Of a stretch of 64,000 nucleotides of DNA, positions 25,851-39,800 are shown in pieces. The number at the start of each line of letters is the position of its first letter. Within the stretch, counting starts at the first letter, position 1. The stretch is from Enoplolaimus lenunculus. Taxonomy: Eukaryota > Nematoda > Enoplea > Enoplida > Thoracostomopsidae. The notes below the pieces were generated by a model. That model was not told where the DNA came from. It worked only from the letters and a program-made list of their open reading frames with translations, and made no database searches. Location: positions 24,086 to 88,085 of the forward strand of contig JASANG010001196.1 in the NCBI GenBank assembly GCA_030248215.1. The letters are read 5' to 3'. A program made the translations under genes and the position numbers.

Positions 25851-26152
25851 TTAAAACCGGTAGGATGACGCGATGTGGTGACTAGACGAAAAGCTGGTAC
25901 TTGGTGTTAAGCGACTAATGTTATGGCTGCTTGATGATAACGCGGATGACGTCATCGTTGATAAATATTGATGTTGACCAGATGAAGTTGTATGATGATG
26001 GTGATGATGATGATGATGATGGCGACGATGCTCGCTACTGTATGACGGGCGACGTGCTGCAAAGCTCGAAGTGCTCAACGAATGCAGCAAATGACTGCTT
26101 CCCGAATGAGACAGAGGCGAAAACGCTGGTTCTATATCGCCGCCGCGTCGGT
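25851..26152 (-). CDS. Twitchin-like last exon: Ser/His-rich C-terminus
   Basis: The acceptor is CTCTATTTCAG at 26153. The exon joins in phase 1 to exon 27321-27144 and ends at a TAA at 25851. It encodes about 100 residues, starting DRRGGDIEPAFSP and then low-complexity Ser, with a run of ten His (26030-25975 region) and an end SSSHHIASSYRF. No fold is predicted. Twitchins usually carry several more Ig domains after the kinase, so this end is unusual. The His run is encoded by a CAT/CAC triplet array and may vary in length. An overlapping plus-strand frame is a shadow. Confidence 0.85.
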
Positions 26153-29100
26153 CTGAAATAGAGTACCGCAACTTGTGGAACGCTCAAGGTACGTATTTTT
26201 GGACACTTTTATAGCTAACTACATATTAAGCAAAACCGTTGTAATTTGTCATATATTTTAGGCAATCGTATTTGAAACTTGATTAATCTGTCTGAGTAAT
26301 TTGTGACAAGAAAATTAATCAACTTTGCCCCGTAAAAACCATACTCGGCAGTACGTTAATTTTTGTCAAATATATGTTACCGATTACTTCATAAACTATA
26401 TGTATTTTTATAACTCGTCCAGTTGTCCCATTTAAACAAAAAGTATTTACATGGCGAGGTCGTGTTTAGATTGTTGTTCATACGTTTGCTCATTTGCAAA
26501 CAAACGTACGATTATATATATTACTGTGCTCATAAAGATATGTATACCATTCATAAGTTCGAAGTAAATTCAGATGTTTAAATAATCTGTAGCTGCAAAG
26601 GGATAAGCATTTATCATCAAGTTAGCAATATTTCTATACACCAGGGGCGTTTGATTGTTTGTTCTAAAATTAGACACCTTGGGCTAAAAGGTCAGGTCCT
26701 ACTTACTTGGTTGTTCGAAAAGTTCTGCCACGAGGCGACCTACGGTAACTGTTTAATGATTGTATTTTCCATCTGTCTTTTTTGCACGTTCTGTCAGTTG
26801 TTTAATATTCGTCCAGCTCTTACCATTTTTACAAAAAACACGTAAAGCCCTATTCACACGTGCAAGTTTTTGCTGCGAGAACTTGCAACAGCAATTTGCA
26901 CTTGCAAATTTGGTCCAAAATCCCTTTCGAAAAACTTACAGCTGCAAATAATTCATTAAAAATTATAGCTTTAGTTCACATGTATGAATAATCATGCAAG
27001 TTGACTGAATTTTGTTGCACCCGCTTTCTCATTGGCTGATGAAAATAATGCAAGTTCTGAGTGCAATTTGCAGCTACAAGTTTTCGAAGCAAAAACTCGT
27101 ACGTGTGAATAGGTCTTAATTATATAAATATTTCAAAACTAACCTTGTACAGTAACCACACATTCGGTATCAGCTTCTCCATGTTTATTCTTTGCTTCAC
27201 ACGTATATCGACCTGCATCTTTGAGTGTTCCATTGAATATTTGCAGAGTACAAACACCGTTTTTGTATGACGCGTTTGTTCGCACAGGATCCACTTCGCG
27301 ATTGTTATGAAGCCAGCGAATCTTAAAAATGAAAAAATAAGAATGACGAACCCTAAGGCGAAACTTGCATAACTTCAGGTAAAACTTTTTAAATCTGGGC
27401 CATACTTAATAATCTCTTATTGCAAGGGCGTCCCCACGGGCGACATTGGGATGCCGTGCCAAATCATCCATCCAATTTCGGCTTGTGTCCCCCCCGAATA
27501 GACTGTCGAAAAGTATACAACTTTGAATTGCAATTGAGGGGCCCCAAAATATAATTTTCTGCTAACGCACGTGTCTTATTGCAACTAAATCTTTTTATAT
27601 ATACTTATTTTACACAATTGGTTGCCTTGAACAGCAATTGGCGTTTATTGAGCGAAGCGAAACTCCGAGCGAAGCTCGGAGTTTCGCGAAGCGTTTTATG
27701 TTTTGTACTTGGGGGTCGAAAGGTGGATGTCCGTCCGTCCGTCTGTCCGTCTGTCCGTCTGTCCGTCCGAAAAGAATCTCAGGAACAGCTGAACCGATTT
27801 TGATAAACTTTTTTTGTTTGAAAGCCAATTATACTGGGGTGTTAACCTCGCATTGGGGTTTTAAAATTTTAAGCCGTTTATTAGCTACAGGCTAATTTGC
27901 ATAATTAATTAAGCCTAAATTAGGACTTTCCACAATATTTCACTAATTATTACAGTTAGAAGCAATCTAATTTTAGCATTAAAGGGTTTTTGGGTGCGAG
28001 GAATCTGCGTAGACTGTTTACAAACCTCCAAAACCGATAATCGAGCAGTTAGCTAAGAGTTAATTTGCATATTAGCATAGTTTATAAGCCTAAATTAGGA
28101 CTTTTTACAATATTTCACTATTTATTAAGGTTAAAAGCAATATAATTTCAGCACTAAAGGGTTTTTTGGTGCGAGGAAATTAAAAAAAAAACTAAAAACA
28201 AAAAAAAACAAAAACAAAAATAAGTAATAGCTAGTTTGCATATTAGCTTAATTGACAAGACAAACTAGGACTTTTTAAATTATTTCAATAATTATTAGGG
28301 TTTACTGAAGGTTTTTGGGTGCGAAGAATCTGAATAAATTGTTTACAAACCTCCAAAACCGATAAATGAATAGTTAGCTAATAACTAATTTGCATATTAG
28401 CTTAATTGACAAAACAAAATTAGGACTCTTTAAATTATTCTAAAAATTATTAGAGTGGCTGAAGGGTTTTTGGGTGCGAGGAATCTGAGGAAATTGCTTA
28501 CTAACCTCCAAAACCGATAAATGAATAGTTAGCTAACAAGTAATTTGCATATTACCTTAATTGCTTACGTGCCTTCGAGCTTCGCTCAATAAATGTAGTC
28601 CCACTACGACTGGTAATATATGTAATATACATTCGGTGTAAAAAAGGTGTAGATGGATAGTAAAAATAACGGAAACAGAAAACGGATATTGAAATGTAAA
28701 AGTTTCAAAGATGTGCTATTTTTCGGGCAACAAAATTGAAACATGCAAATATTGTGTTCGGTTTTGTACAATTTTAACGGCAGAATAGCAGTTGAAACAA
28801 ATGCGACATATTTGTAATGAAAAATTGCGAGATATAGCCATGATTTTTTAAGTAAGTTTAGCATAAAACTAACCGAATTTTTGGTATTTCTATAACGGAA
28901 ACAGACACCGGTTTTTACCCCAAACAGAAATGAATATCTGGTTACACTCTGATATAAAGTAATGCTTACCGTAGGTACAGGGTTACCACTAACGCAACAG
29001 GTGAGCTTGCAACTGACATGGGTTTGCAGAAATCGGGGACGCAGCATAAATGTAAACGCAGGGGCAGATTCTGGTTCTTCCCACACGGGGATCAGTGAAA

Positions 29101-32100
29101 ATTCGCGTGGTTCACTTTCGGGCAACGCTTTCAAGTCGGCTGGTTTTGGGGGTTCGAAGTCATGCTCGGGTCGTTCTGAAATGTTTAAATAACTTAAAAA
29201 TACAAATCTAAAATTTAAAAAAAATGAGTTTGAACCAAAATATAATGTATACTTTGTGTGAAATTGAAGATTTTTTGCTAAAATGTATAAAATCTTTTAG
29301 GTAAATTGAAAGAAATGCGGTATTGCATAGTCTTCCCTATGCATGGCCCACAATAAAACGTGACTCGGTGGTGAAAAATGGAATTCAGTTTGAAAACAAA
29401 ATTTTGAACAATTTTCAATTCCAGGCAATTGAAAATCAATTATGCGTATTCTGGAATGCTTTACAGTAACAAAATCGCAATTTGCGAATTAAGAAATCAG
29501 TTTTCAAACTGACTTTAAATTATGTTACAATATTTGAATTAATTCAATTATGTAAAAAAATTATAAAGCCATTTTAAAAAATCGAAAAGTTTTAATGACC
29601 CTACATACTCTGTAAAAACACTTTACTTCAAATACTATAGATATATTTTACTAACTTTTTTAAGTATAAGTGTACTAAATATTGAGTAAATCTTTGCTTA
29701 AATAGTGTAAATAAGTAAAACTACTGCTGTCATCTCCTGATTTAAGTAAATGTAAATCTAAAAATCTTGTGTTTGCTTAAAATTAAGTAAAACTTTGCCA
29801 GGCACCATAGTGAGTACAACCGACACTTAATTCGGCAACAGTTTTACTTAATTTATAGTATATTTTTTAGTGAGTAGGTTTGTAAAAATTGTTCAATTCA
29901 TCGTTGACTAAAACTCTTTGAAGCGACAACTCGCCTGAACTCCTGTAATGATTGACTGGACTGATCAGTGTACTCCTGTAATCAAATGGTCAACTTACTG
30001 GTTACATTCAGAAATACAATTTCTTCAGACGTTCCGTAGGAGTTTTTCGCTCTGACAGAATACTCTCCACGATCATCGAGAGTGCAGCGGTTGACAGACA
30101 AATAGTGATTGTTCCCTTCATATCGTTTCATATATTTCATTGATTGTTTAATCTCTTTGTTATCGTAATACCTGTAACAATTTATACTCAGGAGGACAGT
30201 TATACAGCGGACCTATTTTAGGACATGGGTGGCACAAAATACCACCCCTGCGGAAAATTTACACCCCGTGTGTGATTGGCGTTTTTAGAAACGTTGTTCA
30301 CTTACCATGTAACAGATGCAGAAACGGCTGAAAATACACGACAGTAAAAGTTTGCTGTCTGGCCCTCGCCAACCGTTGTCGGTTGGGGCCGAATGATGAA
30401 CCGCGGATACGCTTCCCGTCGATCCCAGAAATTGTCATAAATTTTATATTCAACTGGACGCAATTTTCGAAGGGCGCTGTAGTTTGAAATTCGACCAATT
30501 GACGGATTGGGATCAGGGAAGGCGTCCTGAAACATTTTCAAACAAAATTTAGTATAAATATTTCATTGTCGTTTGTGTAATTGTCGTGTTTTGTTTTTGT
30601 AAACATCGTTCAGAAAATGAAAAAAATACAAATACAACGTTACAACTACAAACACGAAATAATTTAAGGGTAAGCCTAAGTGTAAAAATGAGCTTTTATA
30701 CCTGGACCTATTAAGCAAAAGCAAAAAAATTGTCTAAAGTTGTACTCTAATGCAGATTCGCAGAAACCAACGTTCCGTCCCTGATCTTATTATGGTTTAA
30801 AATCACAAGGACCAATAATTATTTTTTCATGTTTTAAATTGTAAATTTTGAAATTTTCAAAAAAAATTCGCCATTGAATTTTGTTAATTTAAAACAATAA
30901 TTAAAACTTACATATCGCTTTCTAATATAATCTTTCATATTCTGATAGCGAGACGCTGGGATATGACTGTCAATGTTGTCTTTGTTTTTAATGTCTTCAA
31001 TCAGCCACGGGTGTTCGAGGCATTCGTGTGCGGTCATTCTGGCTCTAAAATATTTACTTAATTTAAGTATTTATTCTAAAATATTTACTTAATATAAGTA
31101 TTTATTCTAAAATATTTACTTAATTTAAGTATTTATTCATTTATTAGTGTCTGATGCTTTCTATCATTCAACAAATTTAGTTAATATTTTATAGTTGAGA
31201 TAAACTTCTCTGCTCCTCGCAATGCCGTCCGTAGCCATACGTCGAATACAAAAGTGAATTTTAGATGTTCCGAGCGGTTCTGCCAATTTTAGTAAATTTA
31301 TTTTTTGACATGATCCGCAGCGTCCCGCGGCGACAATCCTGTAATCTTAAATGGCGTATGACTTACTCGAACTATTAAGTACTGTCATATCCCACAAGCT
31401 TGCTAAAGCGACGTTATTTTTTTTAAACTTTTCATAGAATATAACAATTAATACACTGTAAGTTTCATTGAGTTGATTTTAACTAATAATGAGATGAATC
31501 ACTCAGTCTGAGTTAGGCCTGGTCAGAACTCAGAATTTTTAGTTGATTCAATTCATTCTGAGATAATCATCAATTGACGCATAGTGTACTGAACTCAAAC
31601 TCAGAATCAACTCAACTCAGAGTGAGTTGATGTTTACTGATATTAGTTTACAACCAACCCAACTCACTAGGTGAACGGATTACTCAACTCATTGGAATTT
31701 ACAGTGTAACAACGCTGAGCGATATCGGAATATACGAAATAATACACAGTGAACATTGTTTAACAGTAACGGCCCATATTCTCAAATGTATATAGCAAAT
31801 ATCATCAGTTAGTAATACGTTTTCAAACTCACAACTATTCAAATTGTTGAACTTACAATTTGGTACAGGTGCAGAGCAAATCATATGCGAAAAATGTGCT
31901 GAATTTTAAGCCTCACAGCATTCACTGATTTGAAAGTTATAACAATATCACACGGACTGGTGATAGGTGGTGCTACACCAGTTTGAAATGTCGACTTACT
32001 CCGGCTGTCGAATCATAAGGCGTCGAATGAAATCTTTGCCTTCGTCGCTCACATTTCTGAACGCATCACGGTCAAATTCCCACGTTCCACGTTTGACGCT

Positions 32101-34071
32101 TTTAATCGTTTCTTGATCGGTGTCGGCTTTGAATGGCGAAATACCGCTGAGCCTGTAAAACAATACATACAAATGATGGCTTACGACATTTTCATTCGGA
32201 ATTTAAATGAACTGGGTTCACACTTTAGACTAATTTTTTTTGCTTAGGCTTTGCTTTTACATATATACATATACTCAGGGTTGTTGGCCGGAAAAAAATT
32301 ACCGGAAAAAATGGTTTCTTCCTTTTTTCCGAGGGGGTGGAAAAAAATGGAAAAATATTGAACGATTTTGTAATATAATTTGCAACAAAGTATTATATAA
32401 AATATAACGTTTTTAGACGACAAGTCACTTATTTTCAAGCAACACATTAACAGTGACAGTGTGTATATGTCAACCAGAACACAAATATATGTCCTAAAAG
32501 AGCAAAAATTGCAGCGTTTGATATAATGTACTATTACGCTCTAAATTGGTCGGAAATTTCATAAATACTGGGTGAGTTAAAATGTATACTGCAGAGGGCA
32601 TACAGAAGGTTTTGATGACTTATAAAAGCAAGGCTGAAAAATTTCTACGTTGGAGCAGGAGGATGTCTGAACTTCCGCTGGACCCAGTTTGGTTGTCAAA
32701 TCCATTTGTTTATTGCGGCTTCTTGGCGCTCGACTGATAAGAAACGACAGTAAACAGTAGGACTTACAAATAATACGTCAACACACCAACTGCCCACATA
32801 TCTGAGTAAAAGCCACACGCGAGCTGATCGGCAATTTCCGGTGACGCAAAATCCGGACATCCGGTAGTGACTTTGACCATTTGTTTCGGGTCCATACGGG
32901 CTGCCATACTGAAGTCAACCAGTTTAATGTCGTGTGAACGTCGCGTTGTGAACATTAGGTTTTCTGGCTGAAAACATTCAATTATTAAGGTTACTGTCTT
33001 TAAAACTCTGACCAGTGTAACGGTTGTGCTATACACTTGACATACGGTACAGTCCGTCGTCATCCGTCACTGTGCGTCGTCGTACGTCTCCGTACGATAT
33101 TGTATGCGAGTCATCCGCTTTACGATAGCGCACGCTGACGTACGGCGACGGAAGATATTTTGTAAAAATATAGCGCTATCCTGATGCTAAATTTTTTACT
33201 CAAAATATATTTTTATAAGTGTTAATATTGTAATTTTTGAGTAATGCTAATGTTGTTTTTCACTATTTTGAAATTCTCAAACACTGTAAATTCCAGTGAG
33301 TTGGCTTTAACTCAGAATGAGTTAAATCAGTCAATCTCAGTTAGGAGTATTAGAACGCAAAATTATGAGCTCGTTCAATTTGTTTTGAGTTAATTACAGT
33401 TGACTTATACAGAGCAAACTCAACTCAGATTGAGAATTAACTCAACTCAAAGCAATGTTCGCTGTGCTTAACTCAGAAATAACTAACCTGCCATCTGAGT
33501 TGATTAGTGAACTTATTGAAATTTACAGTAAATTATCACTGAGTTGAACCTGAACAAAGTTTCAGTCGAGTTTATAATAACGATTGCGATTGTAGATTGA
33601 ATTCTGAACGTGACGATTAAACAGGAAACTGATTGGCTTAAAACGTGAGCATCTCTGTTGAAATGCGACATTTTGTTAGGAATGCGATCTCGTTCGTCGG
33701 GAACCGAACTTCAGAAACGGTGCCGAACCGCAGTTATAACTTAAGACCAACGTCCGAAATGCGAAAGATTCGATCAAATTCAATATGCGACTCAAATTCG
33801 ACGATTTATAATTTCAACTCGAATGACAAACCTTAATATCCAGATGGACAATGCCCTGATCGTGCATATGGGCCAGTCCTTTGCAAAGTTGTTTGATTAT
33901 CTGAATCACTTCGAGTTCAGTCAAACCGCTGGTGCTCACTCGATCGAAAATTTCTTGACCAGATATGCTGGAAATGACCAATAATCAAGATTAATAATAA
34001 TAATAATAAGGATAATATTGATTATAATAATAATAAGAATAATAATAATAATAATAATAATAAGGATAATG

Positions 34072-34119
<48 letters not shown>

Positions 34120-34132
34120 TATATAAAAAAAA

Positions 34133-34167
<35 letters not shown>

Positions 34168-34175
34168 GGATAATG

Positions 34176-34215
<40 letters not shown>

Positions 34216-36848
34216 GAATATTAATTATAATAATAATAATAAGCATAATATTAATAATAATAATAATAATGTTAACAATGAAAAATAAAAAGAAATATAT
34301 AGAAATTAATTTTTCTTTTTAATTTCAATCAAATGCATCCATTTTTTAACCTTTTTGTAAATTATTTCTTTGCTTCATTTTAAGTAAATATATATTTAAG
34401 CTTTGTTGCAATGCGTGTCGCAATTAGGATTTTGGGTTTAGGTCCCCAGGGCCCCAATCAATGGACCAATAAACGTTTTGCGACTGTTGCAAAGCGATTT
34501 TAACCAACGAATAAAAGTTCTCGCTTGTTTCGTGTTTTGTAGTGTTAATAATGGCAGTCATGGAATCCAAACGCACTGAATTTCTCAAAACTGAAGCTTT
34601 ACTGCAACTCCTGATTGGTTTTAGACACAACCAAACTGCACATCTTGGCTGTCCGCCTGCAATGGCCGTAAATGAGCGCCTTTCATCCGGGCCTTTGACC
34701 TTTGCAAAAATTTGGTGATCCCTTGAAAATTTTCAACCTTGCTTATAAGTCAACGAAAACTCTTGTATGCGCCTTCTGAATAATTTTTTTAGCTCCTCCG
34801 CAAGTAAGGTGAGCTGGCAACGAGCCTGCTTTCATCCAAAAGTTAACAACTCCAAATGTTCGCTTAATATTAGATCTCAGATGAAATAGAAAATATTCAT
34901 GCGAGGAAAAAAGTATTTAAATTTCAAATGTGACAATTAAACGTACAATTCATATATCATCGCTATTTCGTCACCTTCGTCATATGCGTCATGCAAATGC
35001 AACAACTGTGGATGTCGGACGGCATTTACGATACCGATTTCATTGCGGACAGCTTGGCGATCAGCAGAATGGGGAGTGTTGACAAATTTCGCTGCGTAAA
35101 CGTTTCCAGTTGAACGTTCGATGCAACGATGCAAAGCACCAAATGCGCCACTGAAACAAAATTCGATGATTACAAAAGCTGCAACTTCCACAATATCATG
35201 CGTACACCAGGTAACTTTTGAAACGGTGGCATATTGAACGCTGAAGCCAATAAAGCTTCAGTGTCAAACACACTGAAGCTAAAAAGCTTCAGTATCCTGG
35301 CTACTGGAGTTTTTTTTGGGTTTCAGTGTGTAGGATACTGAAGTCAAAAATTGTAGCGTTTGAGCTGAAAATTGTGCGACTGGAACAAATTTCCTAAATT
35401 GCAAAAAAGAAACACGTTGCGCAGCAAAATTCGATATTTAAAATCAAGTTTTTTCTGGGTTGAAATTAGTATAAATGACGGAATTTGAGTTTAGAATTTT
35501 TACTGTTAAATATGTTTAAATTTAACTTATTTTGTTGAGTTGAAATTAATTTGTAGTGCTTTTAACCTCGGTTGACGTTGTTGAATTTCTCTCGATTGGT
35601 GAGAGGTGCTACACACATTTGAGAATACCGACTTCAATTTTAATTTTTTCTCAAATTTAAATATCAATGCTTACGTTCCAATTTCTTCTAAAATATCATA
35701 GTTGTCATAGACTGATTCGTGGTTTTTGATTGTTGCGGGTTCTGGTTCACGATGCTTCCAATGATCAACGTCTGAAAATTAAAAGGAATAAAATAAATAT
35801 ATAAACGAAAAGCAGAAAATTAATTGTAGAAAATTATTTAAAACAAATCTTAACATTATATTGTGTAAAATTAACATTTTTCCGCATACAGTATAGTAGG
35901 AACAGCTTGGCCAGCTTGAAATTAGATCTCAGATGAAACAGAAAGTATTCATGTGTAAAAAATGTTCATGTAAAGATCAGGGACGGAGAGTTTTTCTGTG
36001 GGACTAAAATAGAGTAAACTTAAGCTTTATACTAATTTGTGCTTAGGTTAGGCTTAGGCTTAGGAATATGCTCATTCGTGTGCTTAGGCTTTGGCTTAGG
36101 AATATGCTCATTCGTGTGCTTAGGCTTTGGCTTAGGAATATGCTCATTCGTGTGCTTAGGCTTAGGCTTAGGAATATGCTCATTCGTGCGCTTAGGCTTA
36201 GGCTTAGGCTTAGGAATATGCTCATTCGTGTGCTTAGGCTTAGGTTTAGGAATATGCTCATTCTTGTGCTTAGGCTTACGCTTAGGCTTAGGCTTAAGAA
36301 TATGTTCATTCTTACACTTTGGCTTAGGTTTAGGATTAGACTTAGGCTTAGTAATATGCTTATAATACTGTTCCGCCTTTGTTCTTTACATTAGTCATAA
36401 ATAACAAAGGTTTTGATGGTATATATATATTCAAACTTCAGAAAGGTTTTAGTTTTACGTATGCGATATTTCGTTAATATTTTACAAAAATTAATGAATC
36501 AAGCGCAATATTTCAAAAATAACGAATTTTTTAAACTCGAATTTAACATTTTTTTGTCATACGATAAGATTTTAATTAACAACGACTTACAGTACATATC
36601 GTAATTATCCGCCGGTGCCGAACCTCTGCCACGAATCTTTTTGCCTGTTTCATCGACTGAAATATAATTTTAATACGAAAAATATCTCAATAAAAACTAA
36701 CGATTTTATACTTCGGATTCGAAGCTTTTCCAAAATATTGTCTAAATACATACATATGTTATTATTACGATTATTATTTTTTATTATTATTATTATTACA
36801 TTATTAATATTATTACTATTATTATTATATTATTATTAATATTATTAC

Positions 36849-36891
<43 letters not shown>

Positions 36892-39800
36892 ATTAATATT
36901 GATGTTGTTGTTAAAGCTGGAACGCCCCACATACGTGTTTCGGGCAGCGTTCGAGCAGCTGTTGCGTAGTACAACGATCATCAGTTAGCGATAGGCCTTC
37001 AAACCACAAAGTCGCCCAATTTTCGAATAAAAAACAGCTTTCGCTCCGTTGTAGAAAATACTAACATTCACAACACGCTTTTAATTTCAGTTTTTAAACA
37101 ATAATCACTTGAAATATTTCAAAACTTACTTTCATATCCGCGCCGTCTGCGGCCACCTAAAATACAACAACAAATGTTGAATTCAAACGTGACATGTAAA
37201 TTTAAATATGAACACTAAAGTTTAATATTTTCAGCTTCCATGAACCCAACATCCCTACATTAGAAAAAACGAAAAAACTTTTTGACAACATTTTTTGAAG
37301 AAATAAACAGCTCAAAGCCAGAAACGCAGCTAAGATTTCATTTCATAGCCGTTATTCTCAAATGTGTATAGCAACTATCATCAGTCAGTAATAGGGTTTC
37401 CAACTCACTAACTATTGCCGTTTTTGGACCCGACAATTGATACAAACGTGGAGCAAATCATATGAGAAAAATGTGCTTAATTCCGAGCCGCAGCATTCAC
37501 GGGTTCGAAAACTGCAAAACCTATCATCAGCTGGTGATAAGGGCTACACACATTTAAGAATACGGGCCCAGAAGCGAGTAATTATGTAAATGGAATTTTA
37601 TTGACCTCTACAATCCATAAAAATCCTGTTAAGAGTGATTTTCGGTCCAGAAAGTTTGGGAAGAGATATATTATTTCTATATCCCTTACCTTTATATACG
37701 ACCCTAAATGATGTCAGTACAGAGCTGCTGAGCAACTTCTGAATATGAGGGGTAGCTTGGAGCTTATGCGCCGTTAGGTTTCCGTAAAATACTGACCCCG
37801 CAAAATTTAATTCAGCATAAATTTCAATTTCAAAATTACCTTTCATAAGCACAGGTGTTGTTGGTTCACATGGTTGTGAAACGCCGTGAATATTTTCAGC
37901 GCTGACTCGAAATTGATATTGATGATTGGCAATTAAATTTTCAACGGTCAAATAAGTGAATCTTAAATTTGAAAATAATATTAAATTTTGAATCTTAAAT
38001 TTGAAAAAAATTTTAAATTTTGAATTTTAAAATTGAAAAAAATTTAAATTTTGAATCTTTAATTTGAAAAAAATTTACATTTTTAATCTTAAATTTGAAA
38101 GAATTTAAAATTTGAATCTTAACTTCGAAAAAATTTATTTTTAAAATAACAAAAGTTTCACCTCGTTTCATCATTTTAATTCTCAAACATAAACTCGCTT
38201 TCGCTACTAAATCTATAGCCCCTTTAGCACATGCAAGTTTTTGCTACGAGAACTTGCAGCTGCAAATTGCACTTGCTAGTATTGTCCAAAATCCCGTTCG
38301 AAAAACTTGCAGTTGCAAATAATTGATTAAAAATCATAGCTAGGAATTTAGTTCACATATGTGAATCACCATGCAAGTTCACTAAATTTATTGCAGCCGC
38401 TTTCTCAGTGGCTGATGAAAAATACAAATTCAGCGTGCAATTTGTAGCTGTAAGTTCTCGCAGCAAAAACTTGCACGTGAGAATAGAACTTATTTCTACA
38501 ACTTGCTGGTTATTTACCGAATGTAGACTTTACGCAGTCTAAGATGAGCAGGCAAACAGCCGCATTGACAGGTAAAACAAAACATTGGCAAACTATACCT
38601 GATAGGTACAAATTTTAAAAGTAACCTACAAATGAGTCAATTGTAAGATGGAAATTTTTTATTATTCTGTAAAAATTGGGACATAGCATACCCATGTTTT
38701 GGGTTGCGCGAAATCTTTGATGTGGCAGACAACGCCGCGTCCTGCCGCATGCCACTCACGCCACTGGACACACCGCCGCTCGCGGCTGGTCACCGCTATG
38801 ATTGCTAACAACAGGAAGTCCGCGGAATTTTGAGAACAGTTTTCCCTAATTTCCATGATAAAAATTCCATTTTTTCCCTAATTTTTTTGTAGAAAGAAGA
38901 ACATTTTCCCTGATTGCACTGTAAATTCCAACGAGTTAATTAATGTATTCAGACGGAAAGTTAGTTACTTCTGAGTTAATAGTAGCAAACTTTAACTCAC
39001 ATTCAGTTGAGTTGATTCTCACTCGGAGTTGATGTAATTCTGTGAAAGTTGATTAATTAAATCGGAATGAGTTATATCAACTCGAGTTATATCAACTCAA
39101 AATTCTAAGTTCTGATAGTCCTAACTCAGACTGAATGAAGGCAAAATCTTTTGGTGGTTGAAACAATTTGTAAATAAACAATTTTACTGTGTTGCACGCG
39201 GGTACGTGGCGCCATCGGGCGGCTCACGGCGAGTAAAGTGCAACTCTTATTGGTGGAAGGCTGCATTTTACCTTGTCCTGGCGCAACTTTTCCATTCTTT
39301 CGTTGTCAAATCAAATTTGTCAACAATGTACGTTGTTATCTGGGATCCGCCATCATACAACGGCGGTTTCCATGACAACGCAATCGCATCATCCAGGATA
39401 CTTTCCACTACCGGGAATCTGGGCGGATCTGGACGATCTAAAAGTGAAAATCAAACCACTTTTAGCGAATGTATCTGGGCAACAAGACGATGATTGGATG
39501 ATTAAAAAATGCTTAAACCCAAGGCCTTGTACACTGCAAAAAATGATGAGTCAAATTGACTGTGTGCGATAGGCTTTTCCTGACTATTAGTACACAAACC
39601 GAGTCAAATTCGACTATACCAGAGTCAAATTCGACTCAGTGAGCGACTTGGGTGAGTCAAATTAGACTCAGGTGAAATCGAATTTTGACTCAGTTTGTGT
39701 AGTCCGGAAAATCCTATTTCAGAGACAGTCAATTTGACTCATCATTTTTTGTAGTGTAAGCATGTGAGACATGCTTGACCGTTATGTGCACATGCAATAT

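Noticed and set aside
27727-27895. Trace of a coding transposon around the GTCCGTCC and CTGAACCGATTTTGAT stretch
   Set aside because: Frames are short and overlap on both strands; no enzyme motif is visible, so only a non-coding element is called.
28604-29134. Minus-strand frame of 176 codons as one continuous protein
   Set aside because: Only its first part (to 28970) is a twitchin-like exon; the rest is read-through past a GTAAGC donor into an intron holding a degraded MITE.
34022-34246. Frame of isoleucine and leucine only
   Set aside because: Translation of a TAA/ATA microsatellite.
36039-36394. Repetitive frames of 88-108 codons on both strands
   Set aside because: Minisatellite inside a MITE.
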